Below, piece by piece: positions 17,315-25,752 of a DNA stretch of 64,000 nt; the first letter of the stretch is position 1, and each line of letters begins with the position of its first letter. The notes under the pieces are model-generated. The model did not search any database, had not been told where the DNA came from, and was given only the letters and a program-made list of their open reading frames with translations. A program made the translations under genes and the position numbers. Origin of the DNA: Arthrobacter sp. Leaf337 (GTDB lineage: Bacteria; Actinomycetota; Actinomycetes; Actinomycetales; Micrococcaceae); assembly GCF_001423745.1 (NCBI RefSeq), contig NZ_LMPC01000012.1, forward strand, positions 493,107 through 557,106, in the 5' to 3' direction.

Positions 17315-18252
17315 GAGGCACGCAACTTCGGATCGAGGAACTTGGTGGCGAGTTCCAGCACCAGGTTCACGGCCACCACTACAACCGTGGCGATGACCAC
17401 CACGCCCTGCACGGACGGGGCATCGTGGGTGCTGACGGAGTTCTGGACTGCCTGGCCCAGGCCCGGCATGGCGAACAGTTGCTCCGCGATGACGGAGCCC
17501 CCGAACAGTCCGATGAACTGCAGGGCGATGCCGGCCACGATGGGGAGGCTGGCGTAGCGGAGGGCGTGGATGTAGAGGATCTTCCACGTAGGCGTGGCAG
17601 TGGCGCGGAGCGTACGGATGTGTTCCTGCTGCAACGCCTCAAGCATGGAAGCTCGGGTCTGGCGGGCGATGAACGCCGCACCGCCCACGGCCAGGGTGAT
17701 CACCGGCAGCGCCAGGGACATGGCCCAATCCCGGGGCGAGGCTTCGAAGGGAACGTAGCCGGTGGCGGGAAAGACCGAGGACTGGACGGCGAAGAGGTAC
17801 ACAAAGATGATGCCGATCCAGAAGGCGGGCAGAGCCACAAGCAGCCCGACAAAGCCTCCAATGGCCTGATCCAGGAAGCCGCCGCGCACAGCGGCGGTCA
17901 CGCCGAGGAGGATGCCCAGCAGAGCGCTCAGGACAGTCGCGCCTGCCGCGAGCGACGCGGTCACCGGGAGCCTGTTGGCCAGGTCAGCGGACACGGAGCG
18001 GCCATCGATGAGGGAGACACCGAGATTGCCCTGGACCGCGTCACCCAGCCAGCGGAAGAACTGGACCAGAAGCGGATCGTTCCACCCAAGACGCCGGTTC
18101 ACCTCATCAATCGCATCCTGGGAAGCTCCGGCCCCGAGCGAAACCGCTCCGGGACTGCCGGGCATTGCGTGCACCAGCAGGAATGCCAGCACCGCGACCA
18201 CCAGCACGGTGGCGAGCGCCATCAGCAGGCGCTTGGTAATGAATAGTGCCAT
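17311..18252 (-). CDS. Peptide-type ABC transporter permease (DppB-like)
   Basis: A 313-residue inner-membrane permease starting MALFITKRLLM with an N-terminal membrane segment. It has five further hydrophobic segments and the DppB-family loop LAGATVLSALLG...PAFWIGI. The ATG at 18252 has GGAGG four bases upstream; the ATG at 18264 is less well placed. The gene follows the binding-protein gene after an 88-base gap that holds a stable hairpin, and its stop overlaps the next start. It pairs with the permease half of the downstream fusion. Confidence 0.9.
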   Translation of the reverse strand: MALFITKRLLMALATVLVVAVLAFLLVHAMPGSPGAVSLGAGASQDAIDEVNRRLGWNDPLLVQFFRWLGDAVQGNLGVSLIDGRSVSADLANRLPVTASLAAGATVLSALLGILLGVTAAVRGGFLDQAIGGFVGLLVALPAFWIGIIFVYLFAVQSSVFPATGYVPFEASPRDWAMSLALPVITLAVGGAAFIARQTRASMLEALQQEHIRTLRATATPTWKILYIHALRYASLPIVAGIALQFIGLFGGSVIAEQLFAMPGLGQAVQNSVSTHDAPSVQGVVVIATVVVVAVNLVLELATKFLDPKLRAS

Positions 18253-18273
18253 GGTGACCTCCATCGGTCAGGA

Positions 18274-18316
18274 TCTGCCGGGGTGCCCTCCGTTGCGCGG
18301 CGGCCACCCCGGCAGA
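18274..18316 (-). promoter_or_regulatory. Intercistronic hairpin between binding-protein and permease genes
   Basis: TCTGCCGGGGTG (18274-18285) pairs perfectly with CACCCCGGCAGA (18305-18316), a 12-bp GC-rich stem with a 19-base loop and no T tract. Such structures often stabilise the upstream message or attenuate readthrough, giving an excess of binding protein over membrane subunits. That role is inferred from position. Confidence 0.65.
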
Positions 18317-18340
18317 GCCGGTAATCGGCAGGTTCGGGTG

Positions 18341-19894
18341 TTAGCTGGCCGGTGCGTAGGACGAGAGCAGCGGGTACGCGTTGGTGCCGGCGAACTCCAC
18401 CTGCTTGATTTTCTTGGTGTTATAGCCCTGGTTAGTCAGTGCTTCATAGAGCGGGATCATCCAGCCGGATTCCACCAACCGGGTGTTCAGTTTGGTCAGC
18501 GCAGCCTTGCTCGCGGCATCATCCTTCGCGGCCGCAGCCTCGCCGGTGGCGGCACTCAGCTGGTCGTCGGTGGCCTTCTGCACATTCGTGAATCCGTTGA
18601 GGATCGCTCCGTACATCACGCCCACCGGGTTGTCCCAGTTCAGCGGTGCGTAGCCGAGCGGAGTGGTTGCCACCGCGGCAAACGCTTCATCCGTGGAGGC
18701 GGCCATCTTAACGTTCATGGTGATTCCGACGGCGGCAAGGTCCTTCTGGACTGCCTGCAGGTCCGTCTGGGTCTGGGCGCTGGCGATGATGGTGAATTCG
18801 AACCCGTTCGCAAAGCCGGCTTCGGCCAGCAGGCTCTTGGCCTTCGCCGGATCGTAGGCGAACGCGGTCTCCAGGTCCTGGCTGAAACCTGCGGAATCCT
18901 TGGGCAGGGCATTCCACGCGGGGATATCACCCTTGTGCAGGGCATCCACCAGGGCCTTGCGGTTGATGGCGTGCTGGATGGCCTGGCGCACCTTTTCGCT
19001 GGCGAAGGCCGGGGCGGTCTTGCCGGTCTTGTCGAAGGAAATCATGGTGTTGACCGTGCCGCCGATCTGGGACACCCCAGCACCCTTGGATTTCGCGAAG
19101 TCCACGGTAGATGAGGTCAGCATGGCGACGTCGGCCTGGCCGGAGACGAGGGCGTTGGCACGGGCCTGGGGATCCTGGATGACGCTGAAGGTGACCTTGG
19201 TGAAGGCATATTTCGACGCGTCCGGGCTCTTGTCGTTCTTTACCAGCACGTACTTGTTGCCCTTCACCGTGGAGGGATCCAAGGTGTAGGGACCGGAGCC
19301 GTCCGGGGTTGCGGCCAGGCTCGCGGTGTCGGTGACGCCGGTCTTGCCAACGATCATGCCGGTGGTGGAGGCCAGGTTCTTCTCGAACCCTGGCTGGGCC
19401 TTCGCGAACGTGAGGGAGACCTGCGTGGGGCTAACGACGTCAACGGAAGTGATCTCCTGGGCGCCGCCCTTGGCGACTGCGGAGTATGCGCTCAGCGCGG
19501 GGTCGGACCGGCGGTCCAGGTTTGCCTTGACCAGGTCGGCGTCGAGCTTTGACCCGTCGGTGAACGTCACGCCGTCCTTGAGCGTCAGTGTCAGGACGGT
19601 GTTGTCTGCGTTGTAGCTGAACTCCTTGGCCAGTCCCGGTCCTGCGGAGCCGTCCGGCTGGAGGGTCATCAGGCTGTCGTAGAGGCCCTCGAAGAACTGC
19701 CGCTGGGCCGCTGAAACACGGAGCGGATCAAATCCGAACGATGCAGAGTCGCTATCGATGGCGAGCGTCAGGGTGCTGGTGTCCGCCTTGGCAGTTGCCT
19801 GGCTCGAGCCGCCGCAGGCGGTCAACGATCCCAGGAGGAGCGCTCCCGCCAGAACGGCGGAGCTCCCTCGTACGGTGGAGTTCAGAAGTTTCAT
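18341..19894 (-). CDS. Family 5 extracellular solute-binding lipoprotein
   Basis: A 517-residue lipoprotein of the oligopeptide/nickel-type binding family. The N-terminus has a short basic segment, a hydrophobic core and the lipobox LTAC with Cys27. The family-5 body includes VLTLTLKDGVTFTDGSKLDADLVKANLDR. The ATG at 19894 has AAAGG eight bases upstream and precedes the signal peptide directly. Family 5 proteins bind peptides but also oligosaccharides and glycosides. As first gene of an operon with a rhamnosidase and an esterase, it probably captures a rhamnose-containing glycoside. Its promoter region carries two IclR-type palindromes. Confidence 0.9.
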   Translation of the reverse strand: MKLLNSTVRGSSAVLAGALLLGSLTACGGSSQATAKADTSTLTLAIDSDSASFGFDPLRVSAAQRQFFEGLYDSLMTLQPDGSAGPGLAKEFSYNADNTVLTLTLKDGVTFTDGSKLDADLVKANLDRRSDPALSAYSAVAKGGAQEITSVDVVSPTQVSLTFAKAQPGFEKNLASTTGMIVGKTGVTDTASLAATPDGSGPYTLDPSTVKGNKYVLVKNDKSPDASKYAFTKVTFSVIQDPQARANALVSGQADVAMLTSSTVDFAKSKGAGVSQIGGTVNTMISFDKTGKTAPAFASEKVRQAIQHAINRKALVDALHKGDIPAWNALPKDSAGFSQDLETAFAYDPAKAKSLLAEAGFANGFEFTIIASAQTQTDLQAVQKDLAAVGITMNVKMAASTDEAFAAVATTPLGYAPLNWDNPVGVMYGAILNGFTNVQKATDDQLSAATGEAAAAKDDAASKAALTKLNTRLVESGWMIPLYEALTNQGYNTKKIKQVEFAGTNAYPLLSSYAPAS

Positions 19895-20006
19895 GTAGTG
19901 CGCCTTTGCATTCTGATGTGACAACGGAGGAAGCAGTTATGGGGGCCAGGCAGGTGGCCGGCTCCCCTCAAGCATCAGCGCGCGCTGTTTGATGGAGACA
20001 CGAGGA

Positions 20007-20021
20007 TTTCATTGGTTGAAA
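20007..20021. promoter_or_regulatory. Candidate IclR operator, ABC-operon side of the divergent promoter region
   Basis: TTTCATTGGTTGAAA has perfect TTTCA/TGAAA half-sites and lies 112 bases from the binding-protein start. Its sequence is identical to the reverse complement of the site at 20082-20096. About 20 bases to its right resemble the flank of the site before the IclR gene. Confidence 0.65.
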
Positions 20022-20081
20022 TACTTCTGTGGCGGGCGTCACGACAGGCGCCCGGAAGGCCGGCAGCACCGGCGAGGAGTC

Positions 20082-20096
20082 TTTCAACCAATGAAA
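20082..20096. promoter_or_regulatory. Candidate IclR operator, beta-glucosidase side of the divergent promoter region
   Basis: TTTCAACCAATGAAA is the exact inverted copy of the site at 20007-20021 and lies 88 bases before the beta-glucosidase ATG. The centres of the two sites are 75 bases apart. The rest of the 290-base gap (19895-20184) shows no gene. Confidence 0.65.
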
Positions 20097-20184
20097 TCAA
20101 CTGCCCCTGGCCCGGCATTGAGCGCCGAGGATGGACAGTCAGCCCCCTGCACAGTCGCTTGGGGCTCGCATCGAAAGGAACCAG

Positions 20185-21438
20185 ATGACCGACTCTTTTG
20201 CCTTCCCGCAGGATTTCCTCTGGGGCGTCGCCACCGCAGCCCACCAGGTCGAAGGAAACAACGTCAACAGCGACTGCTGGTTCCTGGAGAGGCTCCCCGG
20301 AACGATCTTCGCCGAGCCGTCCGGGGACGCCGTCGACCACTACCACCGGTACCGCGAGGACATCGCCCTGATCGCCGGCCTGGGGTTCACCAGCTACCGT
20401 TTCTCGCTGGAGTGGGCACGCATCGAGCCCGAGGAAGGCCACTTCTCCGTGGCGGAACTCAACCATTACCGCCGCATGCTGGAAGCCTGCCATGAGCACG
20501 GACTCACCCCGGTGGTCACGTTCCACCACTTCACCTCGCCCCTGTGGCTGCTGGCGGCCGGCGGCTGGGAGGACGCCCGCACCCCCGAACTTTTCGCCCG
20601 CTACTGCGACCGCGCCATGCGGCACCTGGGCGATCTCATCGGCGTCGCCTGCACCCTCAACGAACCCAACCTGCCGTGGCTGCTCAAGGAACTCGGCCTG
20701 GGCGGCGAGGCCCCGGAGCGCCGGGCAGACGTGCCGCTGTGGGCGGCAGCCGCGGACCGGCTCGGCATCGACGCAAGCCGCGTGGCGCCCTTCCAGTTCA
20801 CGGTGTCTGAGGCCGGCTTCGACATCAAGCTCGCGGCCCACCGTGCGGGCACGGCAGCCATCAAGTCGATCCGGCCGGAACTCCCGGTCGGGTGGACCCT
20901 GGCCAACACAGACATCCAGGCAGCCGAAGGAGGCCAGGACCGGGCGGACAGGATCCGCCGCGACGTCAACGAACGGTTCCTCCTGGCATCCCGCGGAGAC
21001 GACTTCGTGGGAATCCAGACGTACGGCCGGACGGTGTTCGGGCCGGACGGCGTCATGCCCGCCCCCGAGGGTGCCGAGACCAACCAGATGGGCGAGGAAA
21101 TCTACCCCGAGGCCCTGGAAGCGACCATCCGCGAGGCGGCCCGCGTCGCAGGCATCCCGGTCATCGTCACGGAGAACGGCCTCGCCACCGACGACGACTC
21201 CCAGCGGCTCGCGTACCTCCGCACTGCTGTAGCCGGCGTGGAGTCCTGCCTGGCCGACGGCATCGACGTCCGCGGCTACATCGCCTGGACGGCCTTCGAC
21301 AACTTCGAGTGGATCTTTGGCTACGGTCCGAAATTTGGCCTCATCGCGGTGGACCGGGCCACACAGGAACGGACGCCAAAGGAGAGCGCCCGGTTCCTCG
21401 GCAGCCTGGCCCGAACCAGCGTCGCGCAGTCCGTCTGA
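20185..21438 (+). CDS. GH1 beta-glucosidase
   Basis: A 417-residue family 1 glycosidase starting MTDSFAFPQDFLWGVATAAHQVEG, a classical GH1 opening. The acid/base is Glu160 in TLNEPN and the nucleophile Glu330 in IVTENG. The ATG at 20185 has GAAAGGAA upstream; an upstream in-frame start is unlikely. There is no signal peptide. It is transcribed divergently from the ABC importer operon and upstream of the IclR gene. In the pathway it would release quercetin from the glucoside left after rhamnose removal. Other aryl beta-glucosides are possible substrates. Confidence 0.9.
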   Translation: MTDSFAFPQDFLWGVATAAHQVEGNNVNSDCWFLERLPGTIFAEPSGDAVDHYHRYREDIALIAGLGFTSYRFSLEWARIEPEEGHFSVAELNHYRRMLEACHEHGLTPVVTFHHFTSPLWLLAAGGWEDARTPELFARYCDRAMRHLGDLIGVACTLNEPNLPWLLKELGLGGEAPERRADVPLWAAAADRLGIDASRVAPFQFTVSEAGFDIKLAAHRAGTAAIKSIRPELPVGWTLANTDIQAAEGGQDRADRIRRDVNERFLLASRGDDFVGIQTYGRTVFGPDGVMPAPEGAETNQMGEEIYPEALEATIREAARVAGIPVIVTENGLATDDDSQRLAYLRTAVAGVESCLADGIDVRGYIAWTAFDNFEWIFGYGPKFGLIAVDRATQERTPKESARFLGSLARTSVAQSV

Positions 21439-21512
21439 ACCGCGTCCGCCTGAAACGGCGCAGGTGACGCCCCACCCGATGAGTGCGGAGACCATGAAGC
21501 ACCGGCTGGGAG

Positions 21513-21527
21513 TTTCATTGGATGAAA
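21513..21527. promoter_or_regulatory. Candidate IclR operator before the iclR-type gene
   Basis: TTTCATTGGATGAAA has perfect half-sites and ends 47 bases before the regulator start, consistent with autoregulation. The bases to its right match the region right of the 20007 site in most positions (about 30 of 36 including the operator). Confidence 0.65.
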
Positions 21528-21574
21528 CACTATTGTGGTGGGGGTCACTGGCGACGAAGAAGGAACGGTGTGAG

Positions 21575-22444
21575 ATGACAGCAGTCCCGGACAGGAATCC
21601 GGACCTCGCCGGGCAGGCTCTCCCCTCTGCTGAGGTCCCGGCTCCCGCCCGCGGCAAGCGGCCGAAGCAGGGCGAACCGGTCATTGACCGGGCCCTCAGC
21701 CTCCTCGCGGTCTTCACTGACCGGCGTCGTGCATTGACGCTTTCCGAAATGGCCAGGTACGCGGACATGCCGGCGCCAACGGCGCTGCGGCTCATCGCCC
21801 GGCTGGTGGCATGGGGTGCGCTGGAAAGGCTCGACGACGGGCGGTACGTGGTGGGCGTGCGGCTCTGGGAAGTCGCGTCATTGTCGCCCCGCGGCCACGG
21901 CGTGCGGGAGATTGCGTTGCCCTATCTTGAGGACCTCTTCGAAGTGACGCGCCACCACGTTTTGCTTGCAGTACGCGACGGGAACGAGGCGGTGCTCATC
22001 GAGCGGCTGTCCTCGAAGGAGGCCACGGAGGTGGCTTACCGGGTGGGCGGCAGGGCGCCGCTCCGATCCACGGCCGTCGGCCTGGTTCTTCTCGCCGGCG
22101 CGGACACGGCCTTCCAGGACGCTGTGATCCGGCAGCCCGCTGACGTGGAGGCCGGCGTGGACGCCATGCCGGAGGGCCAGCTCCGACGCACCCTGTCGGA
22201 CGTGCGCCGCACGGGCGTGGCCATGATCAGGAGGTCGGCGCCGTCCCGGACCGTGTCCGTGGCCTCGCCCATTTTCGACGCCCAGGGGGCCGTTGCCGCC
22301 GCACTTTCCATCGTTGTTCCCGACGGCGCCACTCCCCCGAACGTGCTGGCGCCGGCAGTCCAGGCCACGGCCAGGGCGGTCTCCCGAAACCTCGGGTTCA
22401 AGGCAGAGGCCAGCGCCGGCGTGCGGCATCTGGCCCAGGCGTGA
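21575..22444 (+). CDS. IclR-family transcriptional regulator of the flavonoid locus
   Basis: A 289-residue regulator. After a ~35-residue variable lead, a winged helix-turn-helix (ALTLSEMARYADMPAPTALR) is followed by the IclR effector domain, which ends with a run around VSVASPIFDAQGAVAAALSI. The ATG at 21575 follows AAGGAA at a somewhat long distance; the frame is open further upstream without support. It lies directly downstream of the beta-glucosidase gene, behind its own operator-like palindrome. IclR proteins bind small catabolic intermediates. Here a flavonoid or phenolic effector is likely but unproven. Confidence 0.88.
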   Translation: MTAVPDRNPDLAGQALPSAEVPAPARGKRPKQGEPVIDRALSLLAVFTDRRRALTLSEMARYADMPAPTALRLIARLVAWGALERLDDGRYVVGVRLWEVASLSPRGHGVREIALPYLEDLFEVTRHHVLLAVRDGNEAVLIERLSSKEATEVAYRVGGRAPLRSTAVGLVLLAGADTAFQDAVIRQPADVEAGVDAMPEGQLRRTLSDVRRTGVAMIRRSAPSRTVSVASPIFDAQGAVAAALSIVVPDGATPPNVLAPAVQATARAVSRNLGFKAEASAGVRHLAQA

Positions 22445-22552
22445 CCCTCAGGTGCTGCGCCCGTCCGTCCACGAACGTGGCCAGAACCCGGGCGGCAGCC
22501 AGGACATCCGGCTTCGACTTCGGCCTGGACGTGATCATCGGCGGACTCCGCA

Positions 22553-22586
22553 GGGCAACGCCGGGGCAACACCGTGGGGCAACGCC
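22553..22586. repeat. Three short GGGCAAC(G/A)CC repeats
   Basis: GGGCAACGCC occurs at 22553 and 22577, and GGGCAACACC at 22564, in the 197-base gap between the convergent IclR and Rieske-FAD genes. No gene or clear terminator is visible in the gap. Confidence 0.5.
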
Positions 22587-22641
22587 GTCGGAGGGCGCGT
22601 TCAAGGGCTGGTTCCGCGGCTACGGGTCCGTCGGGCCGGGC

Positions 22642-24135
22642 TCAGCTCAGGTCGGCCGGGGCCGGGCTGGCCGCGAGGTTCCGGGTGGCGGGTCCCTGGA
22701 TCACGGTGCCGTCGGTGCTGAACCGGGAGCCGTGGCACGGGCAGTCCCACGTCACCTCGGCCGCGTTGAACTCGACGGTGCAGCCCAGGTGCGTGCAAAC
22801 GGCCGAAACGGCGCTGACGGCGCCCGCAGGACTGACGTAGACGGCAGTCTTTGCACCCTCCACGTCCACGACCCTTCCTTGACCTGGAGCGATCCCGGAC
22901 GGTACAGCCGGTGCCTTCGGGGGAGTTACCTTCGGCTGCACGGCGCCTTGTGCGCGGACGGCCCTGGTGCTGTCGAACAAAGCCGCCCACGGGTTGGTAC
23001 GGCCGCAGAGAAGGTCCCGGAGGATCAGTGCGGCCGCGGTTCCGTTGGTCAGCCCCCATTTGCGCAGTCCGGTGATCACGTGGACATGCCGGAAGTCCGG
23101 CGACAGGCGCCCGACGTACGGCAGCCCGTCGGCGGGCATGGCGTCCTGGGTGGACCAGCGGAAGGCGATCTCTCCGGCGCCGAGACGGTCCCGCGCAAAG
23201 GCGGCGAGCCTGCCGAAGCGTTGGGCAGAGTCAACCTGCTCCGAGGCGGGGTGCCCTTCGCCGCCGGCCAGAACATAACTGACGCCGTCGACGTCGGTTG
23301 TCAGGATGGAGCGCATCGGCTCGTCCACACTGACGAAAGTGGAATCCAAAGGGGCCGCGCCGCTGCGGGCAGCAACGATGTACGAGCGGTGCGCATAGCA
23401 TCGCTCGGCGAAGAATCCGTTGTCCCCGAACGGCATATTAGTGGCGACAATGATTTCCTTGGCACGGACCGAGCCCCGCTCCGTGTCGACGACGGCCGGC
23501 GTTCCGTCCCGGAAACCCGTCGCGGGTGAGTCCTCGAAGACGAAGCTGCCGTCCCCGTCCACTGCCCGGGCCAAGCCCTGCACGTACCTGAGTGCGTGGA
23601 TTTGCGCCTGATTATCGAAGCGGACCCCGCCCATGACCGCGAACGTCAGCGGCACATCCGTGGTGAAGGACGCGGGAAGGCCCAGCCTGCCGGCGAGCGC
23701 CGCTTCTTTCCGGACCAGGGCGAGGGCATCCTCCGATTCCGCGTAGGTGTAGTTGGAGACCCGCCGGAAGCCGCAGTCGATTCGCTCCGCGCCCACCGTT
23801 CCGGCCACGTGTTCAATCGCGGCTTCGTTGGCTTGCCCGTAAAGGCCGGCCGCCTCGGTGCCGTGACGGCCAGCAAGTTCGGTGTACGCCAGCCGGTGCA
23901 GGGACGTGACCTTGCCGGTGGTGTTCCCGGTGACTCCGGTGCCCACCCGGGCCGCTTCGAGCACGGCCACCGTCTGGCCCGCCTGCTTCAGGGCCAGCGC
24001 AGCGGTGAGGCCCGCGATCCCGCCACCGATCACGGCCACATCGACGTCAATGACCTCATCGAGGGCGTCGTATCTCGTGGATGCACTCGTGGCCGCCCAG
24101 AGGGAGGCGAACTTACCTGCAGGCTGCTCACTCAC
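22642..24135 (-). CDS. FAD-dependent oxidoreductase with C-terminal Rieske domain
   Basis: A 497-residue protein starting at a GTG. The N-terminal DAO-type FAD domain has the motif VIGGGIAGLTAAL near residue 35. The C-terminal ~90 residues form a Rieske [2Fe-2S] domain with CTHLGC and CPCHGS, the two Cys-His pairs needed for the cluster. This architecture is common in actinobacteria and plants, but the substrate is mostly unknown. It is convergent to the IclR gene and does not carry the operator seen in the flavonoid locus, so it is probably unrelated to it. Confidence 0.88.
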   Translation of the reverse strand: MSEQPAGKFASLWAATSASTRYDALDEVIDVDVAVIGGGIAGLTAALALKQAGQTVAVLEAARVGTGVTGNTTGKVTSLHRLAYTELAGRHGTEAAGLYGQANEAAIEHVAGTVGAERIDCGFRRVSNYTYAESEDALALVRKEAALAGRLGLPASFTTDVPLTFAVMGGVRFDNQAQIHALRYVQGLARAVDGDGSFVFEDSPATGFRDGTPAVVDTERGSVRAKEIIVATNMPFGDNGFFAERCYAHRSYIVAARSGAAPLDSTFVSVDEPMRSILTTDVDGVSYVLAGGEGHPASEQVDSAQRFGRLAAFARDRLGAGEIAFRWSTQDAMPADGLPYVGRLSPDFRHVHVITGLRKWGLTNGTAAALILRDLLCGRTNPWAALFDSTRAVRAQGAVQPKVTPPKAPAVPSGIAPGQGRVVDVEGAKTAVYVSPAGAVSAVSAVCTHLGCTVEFNAAEVTWDCPCHGSRFSTDGTVIQGPATRNLAASPAPADLS

Positions 24136-24209
24136 GGTCCCCGCCTCTCACGTAGCTGACTTCCCCACTAGTAGCCTTCCCGGCCTGGAGCCTTACGGCG
24201 CCGTGGCCG

Positions 24210-24794
24210 TCAGTCCCCGGCGGACTTCGCAGCCTTGGCGGCGGCCTTGGCCGCCTGCTTGCTGGCGCGCACCTTGGTCAGCGACTCCGGATCCACGATG
24301 TCGGCCACGGACAGGTACGAGTCCTGCTCGCCGTAGTGTCCGGCAGCCTCGCGCCAGCCTTTTGCCTGGAGTCCGCACTGCTTCCCCAACAGCGCCAGGA
24401 AGATCTTTGCCTTCTGCTCGCCGAATCCCGGCAGGGCCATCAGCCGGCGCAGCACCTCCTGGCCGTCGGGATCGCCCTGCGTCCAGATGGCCGTGGCGTC
24501 CCCGTTCCAGTCCTGGTGCACCGTTTCCGCGAGTGCCTGGACACGCCCGGCCATGGACCCGGGGAACCGGTGGACGGCGGGGCGTTCCTTGAACATCTCG
24601 ACGAAGTCCTGGGGGTTGTACCCGGCGATCGCCGCAGGGTCGATGGAGCCGATGCGCGTCCGGATCTTTTCAGGACCGGCAAATGCCGATTCCATGGTCA
24701 CCTGCTGGTCGAGCAGCATGCCGGTGAGCAGCGCAAACGCGTCGTCGCTGAGTAGTTTGTCCGCCGCGGGGTCCCCTGTGATGTGCAGTTCCAT
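24210..24794 (-). CDS. HhH-GPD-type base excision repair protein
   Basis: A 194-residue protein resembling AlkA/Nth-type DNA glycosylases, with the helix-hairpin-helix LMALPGFGEQKAKIFLALLG around residue 130. The ATG at 24794 begins MELHITGDPAADKLLS, the usual start in actinobacterial homologues. No Cys cluster for an iron-sulfur centre is present. The C-terminus is Ala/Lys-rich (ASKQAAKAAAKAAKS) and may help bind DNA. The gene stands alone. The damaged base recognised is not known. Confidence 0.8.
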   Translation of the reverse strand: MELHITGDPAADKLLSDDAFALLTGMLLDQQVTMESAFAGPEKIRTRIGSIDPAAIAGYNPQDFVEMFKERPAVHRFPGSMAGRVQALAETVHQDWNGDATAIWTQGDPDGQEVLRRLMALPGFGEQKAKIFLALLGKQCGLQAKGWREAAGHYGEQDSYLSVADIVDPESLTKVRASKQAAKAAAKAAKSAGD

Positions 24795-24940
24795 GCGTCC
24801 TATCCTCCCACCCGGTCCTGCCCGCGTCATCGGTCAAACAGCCCCGGTCTCCGAAGACGATCCAGGGTGCTTGTCATCGACTACGGCCAGGTAATACCGT
24901 CCCAAGCAAGCGGTTGCAAACCACAAGCGGAAGGCATTTC

Positions 24941-25747
24941 ATGCTGAAGCAAGTCGCTGCGGGCGTCCTCGTTCAGGAGAGCGGGTTCATCCAGAGCAAT
25001 TCCGTTGTCGTGCAGGGCCGGGACGGCGTGTTGCTCATCGACCCCGGTATAACAGGCGACGAAATGGCGGCCCTCGCGAACGACCTTCGCGAGTTGGGCC
25101 AGCCCGTCGCGGCAGGCTTCTCGACGCATCCTCATTGGGACCACGTGCTCTGGCACGCGAACTTCGGCGGCGCGCCCCGTTACGGTACAGCCCGCTGCGC
25201 GGCCTCCATCCAGGACCTGCTGTCGCACGCGGATTGGGAGGCCCGCGTAGCCGAGGGGCTACCGCCGGAGTACGCCGACGCGATCCCGATGGATATGCTC
25301 GGTCTCATCACCGGTCTGCCCGCCGAAGCTGCGCAAATTCCTTGGGACGGCCCCAAAGTCCGCATCATCGAGCATCGGGCCCACGCCCCGGGCCATGCGG
25401 CGCTGCTGATCGAGGAGAGCCGCGTCCTCGTCGCCGGTGACATGCTTTCTGACACCCTGATGCCGTTCCTCGACCTGGAGGCCGCGAATCCCGTCGAGGA
25501 CTACCTTGCAGCGCTGCGTCTGCTCGAGAGCGTGGCCGACGACGTTGATGCCGTCATCCCCGGTCACGGCTCAGTCGGCGGAGCCGGGCAGCTGCGAGCA
25601 CGAATCGAACAGGACCGCGCCTATATTCAGGACCTGCGGGGCGGTATTACCGACGACCCGCGGGTCGGTCCATCGGCCCCGTTGGATTGGCTGCCCGACG
25701 TGCATCGATGGCAACTACAGCGGCTCGCCCAGAGAGGGCAGGACTAG
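24941..25747 (+). CDS. Metallo-beta-lactamase-fold hydrolase
   Basis: A 268-residue MBL-fold protein with the zinc motif HPHWDH (His63, His65, Asp67, His68). Further metal ligands are in HAPGHAALL and VIPGHGS. The ATG at 24941 follows GGAAGG at six bases. The group covers glyoxalase II-like thioesterases, lactonases and other hydrolases, and the sequence does not narrow it further. It is convergent with, and only five bases from, the end of the nickel permease gene. Confidence 0.82.
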   Translation: MLKQVAAGVLVQESGFIQSNSVVVQGRDGVLLIDPGITGDEMAALANDLRELGQPVAAGFSTHPHWDHVLWHANFGGAPRYGTARCAASIQDLLSHADWEARVAEGLPPEYADAIPMDMLGLITGLPAEAAQIPWDGPKVRIIEHRAHAPGHAALLIEESRVLVAGDMLSDTLMPFLDLEAANPVEDYLAALRLLESVADDVDAVIPGHGSVGGAGQLRARIEQDRAYIQDLRGGITDDPRVGPSAPLDWLPDVHRWQLQRLAQRGQD

Positions 25748-25752
25748 ACGCC

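Noticed and set aside
15287-17587. A longer 766-residue version of the permease-ATPase fusion
   Set aside because: The extra N-terminal part is an out-of-frame reading of the upstream permease gene; the ATG at 17314 has the usual four-base overlap.
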